Shown here: in pieces, positions 1 through 7,637 of the stretch
Numbering within the stretch: position 1 is the first letter of the stretch
How the letters are laid out: every line of letters begins with the position of its first letter
Source of the DNA: Gemmatimonadaceae bacterium
GTDB lineage: Bacteria > Gemmatimonadota > Gemmatimonadetes > Gemmatimonadales > Gemmatimonadaceae
Length of the DNA: 64,000 nucleotides
Direction of reading: 5' to 3'
NCBI GenBank assembly: GCA_025934775.1
Contig: JAICWO010000014.1
Span: forward strand, 62,001-126,000
Made by a program: the position numbers and the translations under genes
The notes under the pieces: model-generated
What the model was told of the DNA's origin: nothing
The model's input: the letters and a program-made list of their open reading frames with translations, nothing else
Databases searched by the model: none

Positions 1-27
1 CGGCGCGATAGATTTGAAGCGGCAGTC

Positions 28-101
28 GGTCCCGTAGCTCAGCCGGTTAGAGCACTCGACTCATAATCGAAGGGTCGTGGGTTCAAGTCCCACCGGGACC
101 A
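28..101 (+). tRNA. tRNA with CAT anticodon, probably tRNA-Ile2 (lysidine type)
   Basis: A cloverleaf folds over 74 nt: the acceptor stem GGTCCCG pairs with CGGGACC, the T-arm is GTGGG/CCCAC around TTCAAGT, and the anticodon loop is CTCATAA, giving anticodon CAT. Discriminator is A101 and no CCA is encoded. CAT is shared by tRNA-Met and by tRNA-Ile2, whose C34 is converted to lysidine by TilS. The acceptor pairs C4-G69 and C5-G68, known TilS determinants in E. coli, favour Ile2 over elongator Met. The outermost anticodon-stem pair is a C/A mismatch. Confidence 0.9.
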
Positions 102-188
102 CTGAAGGGCGGAGGTTGGAGGCTGGAGGTGTTGCGCTCTCCTACTACACCAACCGGCTCCACAGCTTTATCTTTTGAGACTCATCCC

Positions 189-262
189 GGGCGCGTAGCT
201 CAGCTGGTTAGAGCGCTGCTTTCACACAGCAGAGGTCCACGGTTCGAGTCCGTGCGTGCCCA
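189..262 (+). tRNA. tRNA-Val (CAC anticodon)
   Basis: A 74-nt cloverleaf with acceptor stem GGGCGCG against CGTGCCC (one G-T pair), anticodon stem CTGCT/AGCAG with loop TTCACAC (anticodon CAC, reading GTG), and T-arm CACGG/CCGTG. Discriminator is A262 and CCA is not encoded, so it needs the CCA-adding enzyme encoded at 4807-6129. It lies 87 nt after the CAT tRNA in the same direction and is followed by a terminator hairpin, so the two are probably co-transcribed. Confidence 0.95.
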
Positions 263-278
263 TCTCGTTTCGCGGTCG

Positions 279-311
279 AACGGCCCGCCTCCGTCAGGAG
301 CGCGGGCCGTT
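279..311 (+). terminator. Intrinsic terminator of the tRNA pair, overlapping the hflX stop codon
   Basis: AACGGCCCGC (279-288) pairs with GCGGGCCGTT (302-311). Inside it CTCC (289-292) pairs with GGAG (297-300), leaving loop GTCA and one bulged C. On the plus strand the stem runs into TTCCGTTTCCGTT. The loop contains the complement of the hflX stop codon (294-296), so the last hflX codons are part of the hairpin, and it may also end hflX transcription from the other side. Confidence 0.8.
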
Positions 312-1580
312 TCCGTTTCCGTTACTCACCGTCGCCCCGGCACGCCTGAGGCGTCCGGCAAGCGCGTCGTTCAATCGCGCGGTGAGCACGAGCTCGTCCC
401 CGTCCATCTGTTGATCGACGACCTCCGCCTCGCGATGGATCTCCGACAGCAGCTTGCCGTCCGTCGGTGACATGCGGATCTCGGCGAGCGGCCGGCGCGC
501 GCGCGCGGCGCCGAGGAGCGCGCGCCGGAGAGGCTCGAGGCCGCCGTCCGCCACCGTCGACACGAACACCGACGACGGGACGAGGTGGCTGATCCGCTCC
601 TGCAGCCCCATGAGCGTTTCCTGATCGAGCAGATCGATCTTGTTGAACACGAGCAGCTTTGGCCGGTCGTTGACGCCCAGCTCGTCGAGCACCTGATCGA
701 CGACGACGCGCTGCTCCTCCCACGTCGGCGCGCTCGCGTCGATCACGTGGAGCAGGAGATCGGCCTCGCTCGTCTCCTCGAGCGTGGCGCGGAACGACGC
801 GACGAGATGGTGCGGCAGCTTGCGAATGAATCCGACGGTGTCGGTGAGCAGAACGTGCGTGCGGTCGCCCAGGTCGACCTCGCGCGTGAGCGGGTCGAGC
901 GTGGCGAACAGCCGGTTCTCGACGAAGACCTCGCTCGCGCCGGAGAGCGCACGCAGAATCGACGACTTGCCCGCGTTGGTGTAGCCCACGAGCGAGGCCT
1001 TGAATTCGCCCCGGCGCGACTGCCGCTGGATGGCGCGGCCGCGCTGCACGTCGGCGAGCCGCTCGCGCAGCACCTTGATGCGATGGCTGATGAGCCGCCG
1101 GTCGGTCTCGAGCTGCGTCTCACCGGGGCCGCGCATGCCGATGCCGCCGCGGAACTTCTCGAGGTGCGTCCACATGCGCGTGAGCCGCGGCAGCATGTAC
1201 TCGAGCTGCGCCAGCTCCACCTGCATCTTCGCTTCGCTCGTGCGCGCACGCGTCGCGAAGATGTCGAGAATCAGCTCGGCGCGGTCCATCACGCGCTTGC
1301 CGATCGCGTCCTCGATGTTCTTCCCCTGGCTCGGACTCAGCTCGTCGTCGAAGATGACGAGCGACGCGTTGGACTCCGCGACCCGGTCGCGAAGCTCCTC
1401 GATCTTGCCCGACCCCAGGTACGTGCGCGGGTCGGGCCGGTCGATCTGCTGCGTCATGTCGCCGATCACGTCGGCGCCGGCGGTGTCGGCGAGCTCCGCG
1501 AGCTCCTTCAGGTGCTCGTCCACAGCGCGGCGCGCGCCCGGACGCTTGAGCGGAGCCCCCACGAGGAGGGCCCGCTCCAC
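294..1580 (-). CDS. hflX: GTPase HflX
   Basis: Ribosome-associated translational GTPase; HflX proteins bind the 50S subunit and split stalled 70S ribosomes under stress. Seen: the N-terminal HflX domain with the glycine-rich RGPGETQLETDRR segment at about residues 150-162, the P-loop GYTNAGKSS at 199-207, then DTVGF and NKID motifs; 428 residues, normal for the family. The coordinates use the first usual start, a GTG at 1580 with no Shine-Dalgarno. A better start may be ATA at 1611-1613: AAGAGGA lies 7 nt upstream and the reading frame adds 11 residues (ISREPIVIAPP), giving 439 aa; an in-frame TAA sits just before. It is the last gene of the cca-to-hflX unit. Confidence 0.95.
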   Translation of the reverse strand: MERALLVGAPLKRPGARRAVDEHLKELAELADTAGADVIGDMTQQIDRPDPRTYLGSGKIEELRDRVAESNASLVIFDDELSPSQGKNIEDAIGKRVMDRAELILDIFATRARTSEAKMQVELAQLEYMLPRLTRMWTHLEKFRGGIGMRGPGETQLETDRRLISHRIKVLRERLADVQRGRAIQRQSRRGEFKASLVGYTNAGKSSILRALSGASEVFVENRLFATLDPLTREVDLGDRTHVLLTDTVGFIRKLPHHLVASFRATLEETSEADLLLHVIDASAPTWEEQRVVVDQVLDELGVNDRPKLLVFNKIDLLDQETLMGLQERISHLVPSSVFVSTVADGGLEPLRRALLGAARARRPLAEIRMSPTDGKLLSEIHREAEVVDQQMDGDELVLTARLNDALAGRLRRAGATVSNGNGNGPRS

Positions 1581-1636
1581 GGGCGGGGCGATGACGATCG
1601 GTTCGCGGCTTATGTTGAAGTCCTCTTATGAGAAAA

Positions 1637-2116
1637 CTATCGACCGATGCCGGTGGTCGTGAACCGTCCCGTCGACGAATACGGCACCGTGAAGTTGCCG
1701 ACGGGCGAGCCGACGGTGACGTCGCCGAGCACGTGGTAATCTACCGCTCCCTGATTGAGCAGCGAGCGGCCCGCGGCGCCGATGCCGGCGTACGTGAAGC
1801 TCACCGGAATGGTGACCACGCTCGAGTCGTTGTCCTGCACCGTGAAGCGGCTGTCCATCGAGCCGTTCGCCACCATGACGCTGTCGCCGGCCAGGTTCAC
1901 CCGATAGGTGAGCCGCGTGGCGTCGAGTCGATAGTGATTGGGATTGTACACGCTGAGCAGCACGTCCAGGCTGCCGCCCGTGAGGCCGAGCCCACGGATC
2001 CGCACGTCGCGCAAATGCACGATCGGATTCTGAAACGCCGCGTGACCCAGCGCGGAACACCCCGCCCCCGCGAGCATCGCCGCCGAGGCCGCCACCGCCA
2101 ATGCGATTCTCCTCAT
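1637..2116 (-). CDS. LEA type 2 family lipoprotein
   Basis: Predicted 159-residue exported protein. The N-terminus is a signal peptide ending in a cysteine (LAGAGC at about 15-20), a weak lipobox because -3 is not leucine. The rest resembles the LEA14/WHy fold: a conserved stretch near VYNPNHYRLDATRLTYRV is typical of bacterial LEA2 proteins that bind hydrophobic surfaces in desiccation stress. Start ATG at 2116 is chosen for the strong GGAGGAGG upstream; a longer open frame to 2338 overlaps rarA and looks non-coding. It sits between rarA and hflX with short gaps, so it is probably co-transcribed. Its function in this organism is not known. Confidence 0.85.
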   Translation of the reverse strand: MRRIALAVAASAAMLAGAGCSALGHAAFQNPIVHLRDVRIRGLGLTGGSLDVLLSVYNPNHYRLDATRLTYRVNLAGDSVMVANGSMDSRFTVQDNDSSVVTIPVSFTYAGIGAAGRSLLNQGAVDYHVLGDVTVGSPVGNFTVPYSSTGRFTTTGIGR

Positions 2117-2153
2117 CGCCTCCTCCTCCCCGTTTGGAACCCCGTGTCCCTCG

Positions 2154-3521
2154 TCAGTCCGAGGCTTCGCGCGCCTTGCGCCGAAGCTCCTCCCACCACG
2201 CCAATCGCTTCGCGATCTCCTTCTCGAATCCAAACGGCCCCGGTTCGTAGAACCGCGAGCCCTGCAGTCGCTCCGGCAGATACTCCTGCGGAATGTATGC
2301 CTCCGGAGCGTCGTGCGCGTACTGATACCCCTCTCCATATCCCAGTTCCTTCATCAAACCCGTCGGCGCATTCCGGATGTGCATCGGCACCCCTTCCGCC
2401 GGAAACTGCCGCGCCGCGTCGAGCGCCGCGCTGAGCGCAACCTTCGACCGGTTCGACTTGGGCGCCGTGGCGAGGTACACGACCATCTGCGCCATCGGAA
2501 GGTAGCCTTCCGGCGCGCCGAGCATGTGATAGGCATCACGCGCGGCGACCGCGAGCTTGAGCGCCTCCGGGTCCGCGAGCCCCACGTCCTCCGCCGCCAT
2601 CGCGATCGCGCGGCGAAAGATGATCATCGGATCGGCGCCGCCCTCCACCATGCGCGCCATCCAGTACAGCGCGCCCTGCGGGTCGCTTCCCCTAAGACTC
2701 TTATGGAAGGCGCTCAACATGTTGTACGTCTCTTCGCCGCCCTTGTCGTAGCGCGCGAAGCGAAGCTGGAGCGCGTCGCGCATCACGGGCACGGTGACCT
2801 GCCCGCCGCGCCCCACGTGCTCCGATGCCGCCTCGAGCACCGTCAGCGCGCGGCGCGCATCGCCGTCCGCTTCCGTCGCCAGCAGCGCGAGCGCGTCGTC
2901 GTCGACGCGGAGCTCCATCTCGCCGAGCCCCCGTTCGCGATCGCCCAGCGCGCGCGTGACGAGCGCACGGATGTCGTCGGCGCTCAGCGCCTGGAGCACG
3001 AACACGCGGACGCGCGAGAGCAACGCGCCGTTGATCTCGAACGAGGGATTCTCCGTCGTGGCACCGATGAGCGTGATCGTTCCCGCCTCCACGTGCGGCA
3101 GAAACGCGTCCTGCTGCGCCTTGTTGAAGCGGTGGATCTCATCGGCAAAGAGGATGGTGCCGCGACCGAGGCGCCGGCGTCCCTCGGCTTCGGCGACGAT
3201 CTCGCGCACGCGCGGCACACCCTCCGTCACCGCGGAGAACGGGACGAACTCGCGGTCGGTGTACTGCGCGATCACGCGGGCGATCGTCGTCTTCCCTGTC
3301 CCCGGCGGCCCCCAGAAGACCATCGAGCTCACCGCGCCTTTCTCGATCGAGTCGCGAAGCGGCTTCCCGGGCGCGAGGAGATGCCGTTGCCCCACGACCT
3401 CGTCGAGCGTGCGCGGCCGCATGCGCGCGGCGAGCGGCTGCGGGAGCGTGTGCTCGAACAGCGACGCCGTGCCGCGCTGGCCGCGGGACTCTTCCTCGCT
3501 TCGGCGCCGCTTGTCAGCCAT
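2154..3521 (-). CDS. rarA: Replication-associated recombination protein A (RarA/MgsA AAA+ ATPase)
   Basis: Clamp-loader-like AAA+ ATPase acting at stalled replication forks. Seen: the family start LAARMRPRTLDEVVGQ at about residues 30-45, Walker A GPPGTGKTT at 71-79, Walker B/DEIH at about 127-130, and the C-terminal MgsA tetramerisation region with a conserved YPHD-like segment (YQYAHDAPE). The 455 residues are typical. A basic N-terminal tail of about 20 residues precedes the conserved part. It follows the ZIP gene by 9 nt and precedes the lipoprotein gene. Confidence 0.95.
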   Translation of the reverse strand: MADKRRRSEEESRGQRGTASLFEHTLPQPLAARMRPRTLDEVVGQRHLLAPGKPLRDSIEKGAVSSMVFWGPPGTGKTTIARVIAQYTDREFVPFSAVTEGVPRVREIVAEAEGRRRLGRGTILFADEIHRFNKAQQDAFLPHVEAGTITLIGATTENPSFEINGALLSRVRVFVLQALSADDIRALVTRALGDRERGLGEMELRVDDDALALLATEADGDARRALTVLEAASEHVGRGGQVTVPVMRDALQLRFARYDKGGEETYNMLSAFHKSLRGSDPQGALYWMARMVEGGADPMIIFRRAIAMAAEDVGLADPEALKLAVAARDAYHMLGAPEGYLPMAQMVVYLATAPKSNRSKVALSAALDAARQFPAEGVPMHIRNAPTGLMKELGYGEGYQYAHDAPEAYIPQEYLPERLQGSRFYEPGPFGFEKEIAKRLAWWEELRRKAREASD

Positions 3522-3530
3522 GGCGCGCGC

Positions 3531-4247
3531 TCACGCGAGCACGACCGTGCGCGCGGCGAAATACAGCGCGCATCCCGCGACGAAGCTCACCGGAATCCGA
3601 AAGCCGGGCCGCGCCTGGAATTCGGGGACCAGGTTCGACGCGCCAACGTACAGCGTGACGCCCGCCGAGATCGCGAGCCCGTACGTGCGGAGAAAGCTCC
3701 ACTGATCGGTGATCAACAGCCCCGCGATCGTCGTCACGCCCAGCGCCAGCGCGGCGAGCAGCGCTTTGCCGCGGCTCGCGCCGGCCGCGAGGAACAGGCT
3801 GGTGATCGCCAGTCCTTCAGGAAACTTGTGTAACAGAACTGCAATGAAGACCAGCGCGCCCAGCCCCGTTCCGACCTGGAGCCCGCTCGCGACCGCGACC
3901 CCGTCGACGAACGTGTGCATCAGCAGTCCGACGAGTGCCGACACGCTCACCGTGTGCGACACCGCGTGCGTCTCCTCGCCAAAGTGGAAGTGCTGCCCGA
4001 TCGTGTGCTGCGTGAGGTGCACGAGCACGTACGAGAGCAGCACCACGCCGGGCGCCGCGATGCCGGCGACGCGGATGGCGTCCGGAAAGAGATCGACGAG
4101 CGACACCGAGATCAGGAATCCGGCGGCCAGCGAGAGGAGCGCATCGAGCGCTTGGAGCGTCCAGTGCACGCGTGAGATCACGGCCGTCGCGCCCAGCACG
4201 TTCGCCAGCGCGGCGGCGACACCGTACAACAGTTCGGGACGCGTCAC
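3531..4247 (-). CDS. ZIP family metal transporter
   Basis: A 238-residue membrane protein with about eight hydrophobic segments. Two metal-binding signatures of ZIP transporters are visible: HTFVDG in one helix and HKFPEG in the next. A histidine-rich cytoplasmic loop (HLTQHTIGQHFHFGEETH) lies between helices 3 and 4. Expected role is import of zinc or another divalent cation. The start is GTG at 4247, overlapping the stop of the upstream gene as GTGA, so translation is probably coupled; an in-frame extension to 4397 is rejected as shadow sequence. Metal specificity cannot be read from the sequence. Confidence 0.92.
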   Translation of the reverse strand: MTRPELLYGVAAALANVLGATAVISRVHWTLQALDALLSLAAGFLISVSLVDLFPDAIRVAGIAAPGVVLLSYVLVHLTQHTIGQHFHFGEETHAVSHTVSVSALVGLLMHTFVDGVAVASGLQVGTGLGALVFIAVLLHKFPEGLAITSLFLAAGASRGKALLAALALGVTTIAGLLITDQWSFLRTYGLAISAGVTLYVGASNLVPEFQARPGFRIPVSFVAGCALYFAARTVVLA

Positions 4248-4771
4248 GCCGGCTGCAGGCCGAGCCGCTCGGACGCCGCCGTCACGGCGTTCACCAGATC
4301 GGGAGCGGCGGGAAAGTGCTGCCGATTGGTCTTCCAGCTCTTCGTGCGCACGTGCCCCTGCTCCTCGAGCCCTTTCCCCTCGAGCAGGTACAGCCATCGA
4401 TCGCTGCGCGCGTAGATGTACAGCTCGAGGTAGGGGTTGAGCGTGAGCTGGTCGTCCGCGGTGAAGACCGAGAGCTCGACGCCGCCGTAGCGGCCGAGGA
4501 GATTCTTGAGCCGCGCGATCGATTCACGAATATCGGGCAGCGGGACCGCTTCACCTTTCCACGAACGACCGCTGCGCAGATCGTCGATCACCACGTCCAC
4601 GGCCGGCGGGAGCTCCTCGGTGAGCGTGTAGAAGAGATCCACCACGCGCTCGGCGTTCGCCACCACGTGCCCGGTGAAGTGATCGTCTTCCTGCGCGAAG
4701 GTGAACCCGTCGGAGCTGACACGGAATCTCCGCCAGATCGAGGCTTCGGGTTGTCGCCCACGAAAGAACAT
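4244..4771 (-). CDS. Conserved hypothetical protein, 175 aa
   Basis: Not recognised. The protein is soluble, mixed alpha/beta by composition, with no signal peptide, no membrane segment and no cysteine. Notable stretches are SIWRRFRVSSDGFTFAQED near the start and LTLNPYLELYIYARSDRWLY near residue 120. ATG at 4771 is chosen because GGAG lies 8 nt upstream; the frame extends to 4810 without ribosome site. It lies between cca and the ZIP transporter (stop/start overlap GTGA), so it belongs to the same transcript. Confidence 0.75.
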   Translation of the reverse strand: MFFRGRQPEASIWRRFRVSSDGFTFAQEDDHFTGHVVANAERVVDLFYTLTEELPPAVDVVIDDLRSGRSWKGEAVPLPDIRESIARLKNLLGRYGGVELSVFTADDQLTLNPYLELYIYARSDRWLYLLEGKGLEEQGHVRTKSWKTNRQHFPAAPDLVNAVTAASERLGLQPA

Positions 4772-4806
4772 GTCGGTCGCTCCGCTGTCCCGGCCCGCGC
4801 GGCACA

Positions 4807-6129
4807 TCACGCGTCCGCGTGCAGCCGCTTCCCCTCATGCAACAGCCAGTCCGTCGTGTTCCTGCTCGGATCTTCGATCACGGTCGCGAGCAGCGCGTTA
4901 AGAATCTTACCGAGGCCGGGGCCCGCCGGTATGCCCGCGCGCCGAAGATCGTCGCCGTCGATCGCCAACGAACCGAGATCGATCGCATCGTGAAACGCGC
5001 TGCGCAGCATGCGGCGATAGAGCGCGCGCACGGCAATCGCCGTCGGCGCCTCGAGCCCCTTCTGGGCTCTCGCGCGCCACACCCCGTTCGCCGCGCGCAT
5101 GAATGCGCCCACGGTCAACCGTCCGATCGCGGCAACCCATCGGCGCACCTGCGCATCGGACGGCGGCGCATCGGCGGCGAGTGCCCGCGCAATTTCGTCG
5201 CCGAGCGCATGCCAGCGATCCACCATCGTGGATACGGCCTGCAGCTCCTGCCGGGAGCTGCGCAGCGATGACAGGATCGTCGCGACCTCGTTCGCCGGCA
5301 GCTCGGACAACAGCGCGGCAAATCGAATCGCGCGGCGTGCGGGCTTGGCGCGATTCGGCACACCGATAAAGTCGGGGGCCGCCATTCTCTCGGCGGAGAT
5401 GGTCCCCACGGGCGGAATCAACGTCTCGAACGCGCCCGTGTCTCGCCAGACCGCCAGCGCCCGGCTCGGCAGGCGCACTTGCTCCATCGTCTTGTCGAGC
5501 TCCTGCTTCACCCGCTCGGGCGAGAGGCGGCCGAGGAACGGTGCACTCGCCCGGATCGCGGCGAGCGTTGTCGCGTCGATCGCGAACTCGAATCGCGCCG
5601 CGAAACGAATCGCGCGGAGCGCGCGCAACCGATCTTCGCGCATCCGCGCGTCTGGATCGCCCACCGCGCGCACGAGTCGGCGCGCGATGTCGTCGCGTCC
5701 GCCGAACGGATCACGCACCTCCCGCAGGCGCGGCGAGTACGCGATCGCGTTGATCGTGAAATCTCTGCGCGCAAGATCGTCCTCCAGCGATACGCCGAAT
5801 TCCACCTCGGCGTGGCGGCCGTCGGCTTTCACGTCGCGGCGAAACGTCGTGACTTCATGCATTCCACCGGCACGGTCGAGCACGCCGACCGTCCCGAACT
5901 CGATGCCAATCGGAATCGTTCGCCGCTCGCCGAACAGCGTCCGGATCTCCGACGGCGTCGCCGAGGTCGCCAGATCCCAATCGAGATGCGAATGTCCGAG
6001 GATCGCGTCCCGAATCGCGCCGCCCACGCACCAGGCCTCGAAGCCAGCGTCCTCGAGCTTGTCGGCGATCTCGAGTACGGCGGCTGGCGGATGCAAGCGT
6101 TCCATGGGCGGCGTGGGAGAGTTCGGCAT
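4807..6129 (-). CDS. cca: CCA tRNA nucleotidyltransferase / poly(A) polymerase family
   Basis: Class II nucleotidyltransferase that adds or repairs the 3' CCA of tRNAs. Seen: the GGAIRD motif followed by the catalytic DWD pair in HSHLDWDLAT, the RRDFTINAIAY motif, and the REDRLRALRAIRFAARF ATP/CTP-recognition region; the C-terminal half is helical tRNA-binding sequence. About 440 residues from ATG at 6129; another ATG at 6105 is possible and neither has a clear Shine-Dalgarno. Both tRNA genes in this window lack encoded CCA, which fits a need for this enzyme. It is the first gene of the unit running to hflX. Confidence 0.92.
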   Translation of the reverse strand: MPNSPTPPMERLHPPAAVLEIADKLEDAGFEAWCVGGAIRDAILGHSHLDWDLATSATPSEIRTLFGERRTIPIGIEFGTVGVLDRAGGMHEVTTFRRDVKADGRHAEVEFGVSLEDDLARRDFTINAIAYSPRLREVRDPFGGRDDIARRLVRAVGDPDARMREDRLRALRAIRFAARFEFAIDATTLAAIRASAPFLGRLSPERVKQELDKTMEQVRLPSRALAVWRDTGAFETLIPPVGTISAERMAAPDFIGVPNRAKPARRAIRFAALLSELPANEVATILSSLRSSRQELQAVSTMVDRWHALGDEIARALAADAPPSDAQVRRWVAAIGRLTVGAFMRAANGVWRARAQKGLEAPTAIAVRALYRRMLRSAFHDAIDLGSLAIDGDDLRRAGIPAGPGLGKILNALLATVIEDPSRNTTDWLLHEGKRLHADA

Positions 6130-6175
6130 TCGCGCGACCGTGGAGAATAGCCGCGCCGGCGATCGCAGTGAAGAT

Positions 6176-6204
6176 GCGATACCACTACAACTTGGCATGT
6201 ACAA
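6176..6204 (-). promoter_or_regulatory. Candidate promoter for cca
   Basis: On the minus strand TTGTAC (6199-6204) is followed after 17 nt by TATCGC (6176-6181), about 45 nt upstream of the cca ATG. The -10 match is weak (3 of 6), so this is tentative. Confidence 0.35.
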
Positions 6205-6251
6205 AGGCGATACTTCACCACGTGTTCAACCTGGCGAATTCCCGAGCCCCC

Positions 6252-6683
6252 ATGTCGAGCGAGCTGGATCAGATCCTGACGGAATCACGCGCCGCGGAGT
6301 CGTTCAAGTCGGCCGTCCGGCACTTCTGCGAACGGGGCCGATCCGAGCGGATCCGCATCGACGGCTTCGCACCGCAAATCAAGGTGCGTCGCCTGCTCAC
6401 GCAGGTCCTGAGCACCGCGCCGGAGCTCCCGATCGAAGGCGTGGAGCTCCAGGGCCAGTCAGGCTGCTCGGATTTTGCCGGCATCGTTCACGTGCATACG
6501 GCGAGCGAGACGCACGTCTACGAGTTCAAATGGGATTGCCGCTGGCGCGCCGAGCAAGAGGGCTGGACCGACTGCTTCGGTTTCCCCGACCAGATTCGCG
6601 CGGCGCAGGAATACGACTGGCGCTGCTTCGAGCGGTGGGTGCGCCGCGGCGTCGAGCCGCGCCAGTCAGACCGCCTCGAGTAG
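6252..6683 (+). CDS. Hypothetical protein, 143 aa
   Basis: Not recognised. A small soluble protein with a tryptophan- and cysteine-rich second half (EFKWDCRWRAEQEGWTDCFG, then EYDWRCFERW). No signal peptide or membrane segment. The start is uncertain: ATG at 6252 gives the most natural N-terminus (MSSELDQ), but in-frame ATG at 6174 and GTG at 6168 would add 26-28 residues; none has a good ribosome site. It is one of very few plus-strand genes here. It diverges from cca and its 3' end overlaps the convergent asparaginase gene by 18 bp. Confidence 0.7.
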   Translation: MSSELDQILTESRAAESFKSAVRHFCERGRSERIRIDGFAPQIKVRRLLTQVLSTAPELPIEGVELQGQSGCSDFAGIVHVHTASETHVYEFKWDCRWRAEQEGWTDCFGFPDQIRAAQEYDWRCFERWVRRGVEPRQSDRLE

Positions 6684-7637
6684 CATCCGGATCTCACCGA
6701 CGGTCATTCCGGCGCCAAGCGCCAGCATCAAATCGATTCGCGCCTGCTGCGGCCGGCGCGATCCCGCGAAGATCGCTCCCTTCTCGGCGAGTCTCCGCCC
6801 CCCGCCCTGATAGCCGTACGTACAGCCGACGCGGCCGCGTCCCGTGCGCGAGGTGATCACGACCGGCTTGCCATCGGCCATGAAACCGTCGATTCCCTCG
6901 ACCATCGCGGGCGGCACGTTTCCGCGTCCCATCGCGGCGATGACGATCCCGCGATCGGCCGCCCGAACGGCGTTGAGCAAACGTGAATCAGCACCAGCGT
7001 ATGCGTAAACGACATCGACGGGGCTCGCCGGCGCCTCGGGCGTCAGCACCGGCAGCCGCTCCGGCAATGCCCGGCGAAAGATCACCCGGCCGTCGTCGAT
7101 CACGCCGAGGGGTCCGAGCCCCGGGCTGTCGAACGCGTCGAGCATGTGCGTATGCGCCTTGGTGACATCGGTCGCGGCGTAGATACGATCCGACATCACG
7201 ACGAACACGCCGAGTCCGCGCGCGTCGTCGCTCACCGCGACCCGAATCGCGCCGCCCAGATTTCCCGGTCCGTCCCATCCGAGATCGCTCGACGTCCGCA
7301 TCGCACCGGTGAACGCGACCGGCTTGTCGCTGCTCACCGACCGTGCGACGAGATACGCCGATTCCTCGAGCGAGTCGGTCCCGTGCGTCACGACGATGCC
7401 GTCGACCTCCGGCCGGGCGAGATGTGTCACGATTCGTCCGCGGAGCTCCCACATCCGTTCCACGGACATGTGTGGGCCCGGGAACGCGCCCCAGTCGTCG
7501 ATCTCGAGCTCCGCGAGCTGGTCGACGCCCGGGGCGAGCGCGACGATGTCGCGGCCGGTGAGCGACGGCACCGCACCGCCCGCGGCGGGATCGTGCCGCA
7601 TCGAGATGGTGCCGCCGGTGAAGAGAAGAACGATCAT
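6666..7637 (-). CDS. L-asparaginase family amidohydrolase
   Basis: Predicted to hydrolyse asparagine to aspartate and ammonia. Both catalytic signatures are visible: the N-terminal FTGGTISM segment with the first nucleophilic threonine, and VVTHGTDSLEESAY with the TDS triad. The 323 residues are normal for the family. There is no signal peptide, so it should be cytoplasmic (type I-like location). The true start is the ATG at 7637, which overlaps the SDR stop codon as ATGA; the open frame continues upstream but only as shadow of the SDR gene. Substrate preference (Asn, Gln or other amides) is not decided by sequence. Confidence 0.9.
   Translation of the reverse strand: MIVLLFTGGTISMRHDPAAGGAVPSLTGRDIVALAPGVDQLAELEIDDWGAFPGPHMSVERMWELRGRIVTHLARPEVDGIVVTHGTDSLEESAYLVARSVSSDKPVAFTGAMRTSSDLGWDGPGNLGGAIRVAVSDDARGLGVFVVMSDRIYAATDVTKAHTHMLDAFDSPGLGPLGVIDDGRVIFRRALPERLPVLTPEAPASPVDVVYAYAGADSRLLNAVRAADRGIVIAAMGRGNVPPAMVEGIDGFMADGKPVVITSRTGRGRVGCTYGYQGGGRRLAEKGAIFAGSRRPQQARIDLMLALGAGMTVGEIRMLLEAV

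Noticed and set aside
129-470. 113-aa plus-strand open frame
   Set aside because: It runs through tRNA-Val and the 3' end of hflX; composition is shadow-like and no family is recognised.
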